Under the pieces are notes generated by a model. It did not search any database, was not told the DNA's origin, and saw only the letters and a program-made list of their open reading frames with translations. From assembly GCA_030278955.1 (NCBI GenBank), contig JAOANR010000009.1, positions 40,386,945-40,450,944 of the forward strand: a stretch of 64,000 bases of DNA, read 5' to 3'. The stretch is from Hygrophila difformis (taxonomy: Eukaryota > Streptophyta > Magnoliopsida > Lamiales > Acanthaceae). A program made the position numbers and the translations under genes. Shown one piece after another: positions 45,592 to 54,472 of the stretch (positions are counted from its first letter, which is position 1; every line of letters starts with the position of its first letter).

Positions 45592-46831
45592 GATCTTCTT
45601 TCACCATCTCATAAGCAGCAAGAACTTCATCGGGATCATATTGGCTAGCCTCACTGTCGGATTCATGAGACTCTGTATCAGACAGATGTTTGGACAGAGT
45701 GTCTTTGGTTGTTTGAACAACATCTTTCACAGTAAAAGCTATCATCTCTTCTCCTTCACTGTCATCTTCCTCCTCCTTGGAAGTTGAACTGTTCTCATCA
45801 TCACTTAAGGTAGCCTGAAGAGCTTTTCCAACTCTTCTCTATGCAGTGGGACACTCAGATGCCTTATGGCCAATGCCTTCACAATCATAGCACTTCAAGT
45901 TCTTGAAATTATCGGGTAGATCCAGCTTCTTATAATTCTTTCTCTTATCATAGGAACCACCTGATTTATTCTTGGAAGGTAGTTCATGGGATGATGAAAC
46001 ACCGCGCTGATAACGACCTTTGTCATCTCTCTTGTAGTTCAGCTTCTTGGCTCTCTTATCCTGTAACATCCTTGCCAGCTTCTTTGTCAAATAAGCCTTT
46101 TCTTCATTGTCAACACATTGAATCTCATTCTCAACTTTAAAGGCCAGATTGCGAGTAGGCTCTTCTTCCAAGTAGTTCATTTCAAATGTCTAAAGTGAAC
46201 CAACCAACGCTTCAAGAGTAAAGGTCTTGGTCTTCTCAAGTTCTTCTAGAGTAGACACCTTCGATTGATAATTCCAAGTGACTGTTCTCAGCATCTTTCG
46301 AACCAGCTTTGCATTGTCATACTTCAAACCAAAGGATTGAGCCTCATTGATCAATTTCTTGAACCGAGCATGATAAGCAGCAATATTTTCATCCTCTTGC
46401 ATCCGAATGCTATCAAAGGGAGACTCAATTCTCTGAAGTTTCAGGGCTTGCACATCAGAAGATCCTTCATAAGCTACTTCCATGGCAGTCCAGGCTTCAT
46501 GAGCTGTCTCACAGTTTGAGATAATGTGATATTGTGACTCATCCACAGAATTGAACAAACAGTTTAAGGCAGTGTTGTTCCCTTGTTCCTTGCTCTTCTG
46601 AGCAGCAGACATTTCTTCTTGAGAAGCAGGAACAAAAGTGGTAATCGCAGCAGAGGTTTCAGTAGCAGGCGTGCGGACCTCTTTCATGGGTTTTTCCCAG
46701 GGTGTTAGAACAGCATTCTAGACATCTACACCAGTATGCTTAAGAAATATCCTCATCCGATTCTTCCAGAATCGATAATTCGAACCATCTAACAGAGGAG
46801 GTCGCGAGTCAGAGCCACCTTCCCTATTCAT
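45542..46831 (-). pseudogene. SIRE-like Gag, with stops and a frameshift into pol
   Basis: Start ATG at 46829-46831 (MNREGGSDSRPPLLDGSNY), 34 bases after the primer site. The Gag domain includes AHEAWTAMEVAYEGS and IAAYHARFKKLINEAQ, then a basic stretch and a zinc knuckle CYDCEGIGHKASEC (C-x2-C-x4-H-x4-C, about 45880). An acidic tail follows (DDENSSTS, SHESDSEASQYDPDE). In-frame stops lie near 46720, at 46187-46189 and at 45839-45841. A frame change near 45560-45590 leads into the pol frame at 45591. It would coat element RNA in virus-like particles. Confidence 0.88.
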
Positions 46832-46864
46832 TTTGGACCGGACTCAGTTAAACGTTAGAGCCCC

Positions 46865-46876
46865 GCTCTGATACCA
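46865..46876 (-). other. Primer binding site of the SIRE-like element, initiator tRNA-Met type
   Basis: GCTCTGATACCA on the plus strand is the initiator tRNA-Met 3' end sequence, so element RNA carries TGGTATCAGAGC two bases after the 5' LTR. Confidence 0.92.
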
Positions 46877-49715
46877 ATTGAAAGGACCAATCTAATAGAT
46901 AAAACACTGTGGGTGTTGTTTGAGCGATGTCTCAACAACCTGCAAACCACAACCAGAGGCAGATGAAACTTTTGACAAATTTCACTAACACGAGTATTTT
47001 CTGAAATATATCGAGTTTGAATTTATTAAATGTAGGAGTTATGATTTATGGAATGGGTTTAGGGATATATTAAGAGTATCACTCTTTATTACTCAGGTGG
47101 GGTGCTTTAATTTCAAATGGCGCTGCAGTCCTCTCATGTCATGAAACTTTTGACAAGTCTCATGGTACAACCGGGATAGATTGACCTTCAGCCTGTCACA
47201 CTGAGGGTCCCCGGCATATGTGCCATGATACTTCTCATGATTTCATGTCATGAGATTCCCTGCCATGAAACTTTCGGCAGATTCCCACTACATGAGTATT
47301 TTCCGAAGAATCACGTTTTTATTTACTCGTGTTAAGAAACTGTGCCCCCGAAAGCGCACGGAGTCAAAAATTGCAGTATTTATAGTAAGTACCGGATCGT
47401 TCACTGGAGGATGTGCGATGGAAGCAGGGCCCACGCCGTTTACTAAGATTTTCGACTCGGTTACTCGATTCAAGTTTGTGTTTGAATTACCAACTACTTG
47501 ACAGAATTTAAACTAAGCTATGAAAGCAATTAAAATAAAGCAGATAAAATTATTCTAGAAAGCGAATTAAATTTAATCTAGGAACGCAATAAAATTATTC
47601 TAGGAAAGCGGCTACAATTATCTAAGAAAGCAGATTTAAAATTAGACAGAAGGGACAGGGAGAAAATAATAGAAATTGGACAAGATTCAGATGAAACACA
47701 GTTAAACTTCCATTTTGTTACGCAGATCTTAGCTTGGGATAATCCATCAGTTAGCTAACTCTCATGTTCTCTGTACCATGTTCCCTTTAACAGACAGGTA
47801 CTTACAGTAAGAGTTCACATGCTCTTAAGGAAACATAATCTAAGATACCACAGACTCATAACTCCCTTCACAGGCCTTGCAAAGTTATATTATTTATCTG
47901 TGGTGGACAAGCAACACCTGACAAATCATTAGTTGAAGTGTCAAGTACCGCTATCATTCCCCCATGTCACACCCAAAGATTCTAATCAAGCCTGAACTAT
48001 CCCTTAACTCTCAGTCCTAGTAGCAGTTACGCAACTCTCAATACAACCGAGTGACCTCTAAAGAAAGCAGTTAAAAGAAAGCGGTAAAAGAAAGCGGTAA
48101 AGAAAGCATTTAAAATCCTATCACTCGGAGGTTTTTGAAAGTTTGACCCTGGTAGTAAAAGAAAGCCCCCAGTCAGAATGACTGAGTGTGGATCAAGAAT
48201 TCCCTATTCTCGGTGAACCGCTCGCAGTGTTCACTTCCCGTCGGGTGGTTATGAGATACAAACTAATGAAACGAACTAATAAATTAGTTCGTTCCGGATG
48301 CACTCACTCAGGACTCAAAAATAGACTTTGGCAGAAGAGGATAGCAGTTGAAAGGAACTCAACCCTATCTTAGAAAATAACCAAGGCCTATGTATTGTTC
48401 CTCTAGAATTATTTATCACACCGTATTTGAATCCAAGTGGACCCCATCTCAGTGTGATATTTAATACCAGATTTCCAACACAAAGCAATTTTGGAAAATA
48501 ATAGATGTTTGAAAATCATTCCCTAAACAGGTACTAGACCCTCAATTAAAATGCAGATCCTTTCAGTCTAAGTGAGACCTAATCGCTGACTCTGCTTCTA
48601 ATTTCCCAAAATTAACCCCCAGTCGGATATGAATTAGTCATAACTGTGGAATTTATCCCTTACTTAGATCCGGATTTTATGAATGAATTTTTGTTGGAAA
48701 TTTATTGTGAGACATCTGATTAAAAAAAAGACTCCTGTGTCCAAGGGAAGGATCCCAAAATAATATTGACCACAATATCTACATAATAATATCATGCATA
48801 AATTTATAGAGAAGTGTAAAATCAAATAACCCAAAATATAAGGTGGGTTTAGACAGAAGTTGACACACAGATATGAAATAGCCGGAGATGAGAAGAATTT
48901 ATTTGGCTAAAAAGATGACTGAAATAACTGGGGTTATCCGGACTACAAACATCTGCTATCCAGGTCCCAACTATTCCAGGTGGAACGGTTTTTAGACAGT
49001 GGAATGCCCTAAATGACAGTTGCCGCCGTCATCTTAGACTCCACTATCTGTGAATTTTGGATAAACACCCACATGTTCTATTACTGCAATAATTATTAGA
49101 TGACATTGGCATATATCATCTAACATTACTACAGCTCCAGATTCGGGTTTGAAATTAAAATAAAGAAAAGAAAACTGTATCCGGATAGGGATCAGCTGAG
49201 CAGCTATTATAATCCCGGATGGACGAACCGCCAAGGCTTCCACCGACCACTATCCGGACCATGCAAAATAACATTTAATAATTAATATACAGACCACGAG
49301 CTAGTTATCCGTGTGGGAATACCCGTCAACATTAATCTAATATATTCCTTATTAGCTGTTTCACACATCACGGAAAAGACAAAATAAATAAAAGAAAAAT
49401 ATTTTTGGGTCATCTTGCATGAGAGACATTGGTTTCTCATGCAAGGTATGGAAATCAATCCATAATCACTGTTTATATCTAAATAATCACTCATTCCATA
49501 ATTAATTAATTACAGTCCGGATTATATACTTAGATCATTAGAGTTTAATTTTTTTGTAGAAAAATCTTTTAATGGGAAATTGAACAAAGTTCTTTATATC
49601 AAATTAATCATGGGTTGAGATCATTGGATTTCAACCTCAAAATATTAATATAAAAGTTCAATTAATTAAGGGAGTGAGATGGAGAATAAAAATTTGGCAA
49701 AAAGAGTGCCTGTTT

Positions 49716-50265
49716 GTCGCGATACAGAGTTTGTGTCGTGGACCATGGGTCCGCGACAAGGGTTTCGCGACAAAGGGGTGGGAAATAAGAGGAATGGAAT
49801 ATTTTGAAAATTAGGGTTTGTCTTGTCGCTAAGCAAAAATTTTGTCGCGGAACATGGTTCCGCGACAAGGAGGTATAGCGACAAAGGGTTGAAAATTGGT
49901 AAGGACATAATTCCTGGTCGCGGAACAAGGATTTTGTCGCGGACTGTGGTTCCGCGACAAAGGTTCCGCGACAGAGTCCTCCCAGAATAAAATTACAAGT
50001 ATTTGGGTCCTTGGTCGCTAATCAAAGGTTTTGTCGCGGAACGTGGTTCCGCGACAAGATTGCTTCGCGACCAAGGGTTTCAAAATTAATGGCAAGGCAT
50101 GATTTTCTGTCTCGGAATAAGATTTTGTCGCGGAGCATGGTTCCGCGACAAAAGTATTCCGCGATAAAAGCCATGCAGACAAAATGCAAGAATTTGGTCC
50201 TCTGTCGCTAAACAGGGTTGTGTCGCGGACCGTGGGTCCACGACAAAGTGTATGGCGACAAAGGG
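49716..50265. repeat. Array of six 12-bp GTCGCGG hairpins in diverged ~95-150 bp units
   Basis: Typical arms are TTGTCGCGGAAC and GTTCCGCGACAA around ATG or GTG. Units lie near 49733, 49842, 49933, 50032, 50126 and 50220. Two units carry GGACC/GGTCC where others have GGAAC/GTTCC, a paired change. Each hairpin is usually preceded by GTCGCTAA(A/T)CA and followed by GCGACAAAGGG. The array is imperfect, so it is old or constrained only at the arms. Confidence 0.9.
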
Positions 50266-50306
50266 TTTTTAAAAATTTATAAAATTTTTGGCAGCATAAC
50301 GCCTAA

Positions 50307-50396
50307 TATTGCATTACATGGGTGTGCGTTGTGATCCGTGGGATCACAACGGGAAAAATTACGTTGCAACCCGTGGGGTTACAACGTGATGCAATA
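50307..50396. other. Predicted three-way junction of inverted repeats
   Basis: Outer stem TATTGCAT (50307-50314) with ATGCAATA (50389-50396). Inside are two hairpins: GTTGTGATCC (50328-50337) with GGATCACAAC (50341-50350) around GTG, and ACGTTG...AACC (50361 onward) with GGTT...CAACGT (ending 50387) with one mismatch. The loops again centre on GTG. Confidence 0.85.
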
Positions 50397-50596
50397 CAAT
50401 ATAGGAAATGCAATTTTTAAATAAATATGCACAAACACTTAAATACTATCCCTCTTTAGACCCAATGCACTAGAAATAGAAAATAAAAAGCAACAATACT
50501 ACCTAATACTAAAAAGAACAAGAGCAGAATAATAAAAATAAAAGAAAAGGCTAAAACTAGTACAAAAAGCAAAAATACAAACTAACTATGCTATCA

Positions 50597-50634
50597 CTAA
50601 AAATAAAAATAAAAATAAAAATAAAATAAAACAA
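50597..50634. repeat. A-rich AAAAAT microsatellite
   Basis: Repeated AAAAAT units within the AT-rich middle of the 4.77 kb insertion. Confidence 0.8.
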
Positions 50635-52497
50635 AACCTACATTAAATCTATCAAGGGTAAATATTAAGTGTTTATGCATTTTATTAAATAAGGAAAGCA
50701 ATAAAACCTAACTACAATACCAAAACATGGTTCAAAATACACCCATTAATTAAGTGTTTGAAACCCACAAACTACAAAAATAAAAACTGGAGAAAAAGGA
50801 AATGAACACTAGCCACACTATTTATTACAGAAATTAAACTAAAACTATACTAAAATCTACATTACATTAAAATAAAACCATCTATACTAAAAATTACTTG
50901 GGAGCACAGTGGTGCCCCAAGAACAGAAATTAAACTACAAGTGTGGCTAGATTACTGTTCAAGGGAGTGGGAGGATATATTTATAGAGAGTAGAAAAGCC
51001 CTAGGCCCATTAGAGACTCACTTTGTCGCCAAACAAATTGTTTTGTCGCGGAACAGCTTGCATAGGGACACAACACATAAGAGTTGTTTTTTTGCTTCAA
51101 ATTTTCGCACAGGAGAGGACGGGAGCTCGAGTCCAGCAAGATAAGACAAATCTTTCTTACCCAGCGGGACCTCGACTCCAGGGAGCTTCCAATCAATTGC
51201 CCATGTGAGAAATTCAAATAAATGAGGTCACGTGACTGCTGCTTCTTCTGGTCGCGGAATGCGTGTCTCTGTCGCGGAAGGCTTGTCGCGGTCGCGTTCC
51301 ATTTTGTCGCGGAACAAATATGTGATTATTGCAGAAAACATAAATAAAAATAAATAAACATAAAAACTAAAAATATATACATCAAAATATAAAATATAAA
51401 AATATAATAAATAAGGATATTTGCTCCACTTGATACTTTGTTTGTGTTCCGTTTAATGGATCCGTGTTCCACCGAACAGATACTACCAAACTATAATTAT
51501 CAAATGTGGAATTTTTAATATTTTTATCATGTTTTTAAATTTTTTAATCTGAATTTAATGAAAATAACAGTATTTTGTATTTTTCACTACCAGATTATTA
51601 TTTATACAAACTTGCATAAATCTGTTAAATTCAACTGCTTTCTTATATAAATAAGACCGGAATGCGATCAAATGTCCATGTTTAGACACGGAAATAGATT
51701 GAAAATAATGGTCAATTTTGGCCATTATCAGCAGACACAAACATAGTGCGAAAATAAACAATAACACAAAGAGTTTGGTTACCCGGTTCGATCAACCGAT
51801 CTACATCCGGGGGCTCCAAGCCAGGATTTCACTAGATCTCCATCAAACAAATTGAACAAGAGTCAATCACACCCTAGACACCCTTATGTTCTAGTGAACT
51901 CTCCTATCTACCCAAATAGACTAGAAGAACACATGGGAGCTTCAATTATCTACCCAAATGCACTCAATTCACCAGCAGGTTCTAAGATGGTGTTTATGGA
52001 ATCTAGCTACTCAAAACAAGATAAGCTCAATGGTGCAAAACACCTACAAAAATGCCCAGATTGTGTTTACAAATGATAGACCAAGAAATTCCTCAATACA
52101 ATCCAAAATCCCATCGAAATGAAGAAGCTACAACAACTAGAGTTATACCAGCAGTAGGACGGTTGTTGGAGTCTTCTGGCAACAACGAAATGCGGGGGAT
52201 TCTGATCAGCAGCTCCAGGAAGCCATAATCACAGCTTTAAAGTTATGTCAAATGCTCTGTAAAACCCTCTGTGATTTCGGCTAAAGTTCTCTAAACCTCC
52301 CTAGGAAGAAGACAGGTATTTATATGGGTTTAAGGCCCATCTAAAAACCCTCTAAGGCGTGCTAGGGGAAAAGCCACGTCACTGTACTATCTTATGCTTT
52401 TTCAGAGAAGAATAATAGACGTTGGTGACAAGATGTTGCAACAACCACAAATATTACGAATCATCTTCACAATACTAGAAATATCCCTAACAAGTCT

Positions 52498-52626
52498 TAA
52501 ACGTCGATCAAGAACACTTAGCTTGCTCACATCTATTATCTTCCTTTACCGATCTATTTTTCAATTCTCCTGACTTCTAACATTCCCTAGATTAGAAACT
52601 CATCTTCGCGTGCTTAATAACATAAA
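52498..52626 (+). other. Leader of the gag-only element, resumed
   Basis: Continues the leader interrupted at 38827, with about 130 bases to the gag start. The bases before the start codon (AATAACATAAAATGGC) give no unusual signal. Confidence 0.7.
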
Positions 52627-53721
52627 ATGGCAACTAAGAGAAAGCCGAGGAAGGTAAGTCCAGATGGCACTGGCGCTAACCTCCCCAACGTGGCCAACAA
52701 CATTGAGACTCCTCAGAACCTAGGAGAACGAGTGCCTCCTGTACCCAACAACATGGAAGAACGTTTAAAAACTATAGAGAAAGTCCTTGTAGCATTAGGA
52801 AATGCTGAAGTGCATAGGGCACAAGCAGCAGTACCTCCGCCAGTAGCCCGAGTCAACTACTTGGCATTGGTAAACCCCCATAACCCACCCCATTATGACG
52901 GCCAAGAGGATCCGGCCAAGTTGGAAGGTTGGATCCGTACCTTTGATAAGCTTTTGAATGCTATCAAATGCCCTGATGAGGAGAAGATACAAGTGGCGAC
53001 CTACTACTTAGGAGGCAAAGCCGATGAGTGGTGGCAAAACCTTTGAGCGAATTCAGAGGAAGACGAAGAAGCCTACACCTGGGAAGAACTTAAGGAAGCC
53101 TTGAAGGAAACATTCTAACCACTGAGCACCAAGGCTGCAAAGTACGAGGAATTCATCAACCTAAAGTAAGGTGCACAGACAGTGCAAGAGTACTACACCG
53201 AATTCAAGGAATTGGTGCGATTTGCTACGAGGATAGTACCAACCGACTCTGACAAGGCTCAGAAATTCGAGATGGGTCTGAATCTTGGTATACGGGAGAT
53301 ACTTGCAGTAGGACAATTCACAAACCTGCAGACGGTTTATGATCGAGCTGTAGCAATTGATCGAGTCCAGCAACTGAAGCGTAAAGGAAATGGGGAATCG
53401 AGCAAGGACTCGCAAGTATTTGAGAAAAAGAATCGAAACAATAACAATGACAATTTTGGGAAGAACAATGGTCAAGCTGGGTTCAATGAGCCAAAGGAGA
53501 ATAAGAATAAAGATTTCAATAATGGGAGAAATGGCATACGTCGTACAACCATACCACGTTGCCCGTAGTGCCACCAAGCCCATCTGGTGCGCGAATGCCC
53601 AATGCGCGGGACTTGTTATAGATGTGGTGGGGAAGACCACATGATTAGAGGATGCGATGTTCGTGAAGAGATAATTGAGAAGAGACTAGATCTGGTAAAC
53701 CCTCAACAAGGAAATCAATGA
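52627..53721 (+). pseudogene. Ty3/gypsy-type gag of the gag-only element, four internal stops
   Basis: 365 codons in a single phase from MATKRKPRKVSP to the stop at 53719-53721, with internal stops at 53044-53046 (TGA), 53116-53118 (TAA), 53167-53169 (TAA) and 53566-53568 (TAG) and no frameshift. The Gag domain shows HYDGQEDPAKLEGWIRTFDKLL, ATYYLGGKADEWW and, later, VQEYYTEFKELVRFA. A basic and Asn-rich linker leads to a zinc knuckle CYRCGGEDHMIRGC (C-x2-C-x4-H-x4-C, about 53610). No protease or polymerase follows; the frame ends and the 3' region begins. All four stops are one C-to-T or G-to-A step from a sense codon. Confidence 0.9.
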
Positions 53722-54053
53722 AGAGCCATAGGATGATTGAACGACATCGATCAAGCTGACTTGCCAGCTCAATGAGGAAGGATCATAGGCAACGATACCC
53801 GAACCTGTTTGTGACTAATGCATAGGCAGTTATGGGGACATAACTGTAATCTTAAGGAGGGGAGGATGTAACGACCCGAATATTATAGTCCGAATATTGT
53901 GTATTTCAAATAAACAAATTCAAATTATTTTGAACTACGTTATGACTTGATCCCTCCACAGGGTACGTAGGCAGCTTGGAAATCTAAATTCTAAGTTCAG
54001 TCACAAAATAATAAAACAAACAAAAAGTCGTCAGTACGAGAAAAGCCGAAACA
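53722..54053 (+). other. 3' non-coding region of the gag-only element
   Basis: Closely parallels 9550-9790. It contains GGAGGATGTAACGACCCG (53860-53880), which looks like a second polypurine tract plus LTR start. No coding sequence. Confidence 0.7.
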
Positions 54054-54092
54054 CAACTTCGAGGACGAAGTTGATTCTTAAGGAGGGTAGAC
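54054..54092 (+). promoter_or_regulatory. Stem-loop and polypurine tract before the 3' LTR
   Basis: CAACTTCG (54054-54061) pairs with CGAAGTTG (54066-54073) around AGGA; the tract AAGGAGGG ends at 54087 and the LTR starts at 54093. Same design as 9797-9835. Confidence 0.88.
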
Positions 54093-54472
54093 TGTAATAC
54101 CCGAGAATTTTGCAACATAAAGTAAATGAAAAAATAAATAATAAAGAAAACATAATAAATAAATAAAGAATCATAAGGAATGAGAAATGGAATTTAAATT
54201 AAAAAGGAATCAAAGTTCCGAGAACCCGGGAAGCCGAAGACAATTTAATTAAGGAATGAGAAATGAGAAATGGCGATTTCTTACCATAATTTTCGACCCC
54301 GACTAAGGAAAGCCAATCCCAGTCGGGGGAAAGGCTATTAGGACGATGGGGGATGATTTTCCAACCCCATAATCAGTCTCTCAAGTTTATCCACCACTCT
54401 CAAACTCTCCCAAAGCCAAACACCTACCCGACGACTTTCCGGCGACCTTCCGACGAGTTTCCGGCAACCTAC
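54093..54472 (+). repeat. 3' LTR of the gag-only element, interrupted after ~380 bases
   Basis: It matches the 5' LTR from 35611, but the segment equivalent to about 35775-36025 is missing and replaced by a short GGAATGAGAAAT repeat. It stops at TTTCCGGCAACC, where the 5' LTR continues, and a different LTR begins at 54473. Confidence 0.88.

Larger units (their letters stand above)
46959..51735. mobile_element. 4.77 kb non-coding insertion (46964-51730), GCAGA duplication; solo LTR or non-autonomous element
   Basis: It begins TGAAACTTTTGAC, ends GGCCATTATCA, and is flanked by GCAGA on both sides (46959-46963 and 51731-51735): TG...CA ends and a 5-bp duplication, as for LTR-retrotransposon integration. 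I see no long terminal direct repeats, primer site or gag-pol, so a very long solo LTR is the simplest reading; a non-autonomous element is the alternative. Contents include early repeats of a CATGAAACTTTTGAC-like phrase (46963, 47140, 47263), a hairpin array (49716-50265), a three-way-junction structure (50307-50396), A/T-rich tracts, and GTCGCGGAA-type remnants at 51028-51320. Orientation is unknown. Confidence 0.85.
38828..52492 (-). mobile_element. SIRE-like Ty1/copia retrotransposon with extra ORF
   Basis: Minus-strand element with protease-integrase-reverse transcriptase-RNase H order (copia type), a large Gag with a CCHC knuckle and acidic coiled-coil tail, and an extra ORF between pol and the 3' LTR. 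This combination points to the SIRE/Maximus (sirevirus) lineage. The LTRs are 38828-39669 and 46879-52492, the latter interrupted by a 4.77 kb insertion. The AGTCT duplication proves insertion into the gag-only element's leader. Without the nested insertion the element is about 8.9 kb. Confidence 0.93.
46879..52492 (-). repeat. 5' LTR of the SIRE-like element, split by a 4.77 kb insertion
   Basis: The LTR is 46879-46963 plus 51731-52492 (with GCAGA duplicated). Joined, it parallels 38828-39669. Read from the element side it runs from TGTTAGGG at 52492 to CCTTTCA at 46879. Confidence 0.93.
35611..54472 (+). mobile_element. Gag-only long-LTR Ty3/gypsy-type element (TR-GAG-like), split by a copia insertion
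   Basis: The 5' LTR is 35611-38361, the primer site 38365-38376, the leader 38378-38822 joined to 52493-52626, the gag pseudogene 52627-53721, the 3' region with stem-loop and polypurine tract to 54092, and the 3' LTR from 54093, cut at about 54472 by another LTR. Without the nested copia element the internal region is only about 2.1 kb and has no protease, reverse transcriptase or integrase. The first 160 bases of the two LTRs are nearly identical. It fits the class of terminal-repeat elements that encode Gag only and borrow pol from relatives. Confidence 0.85.
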
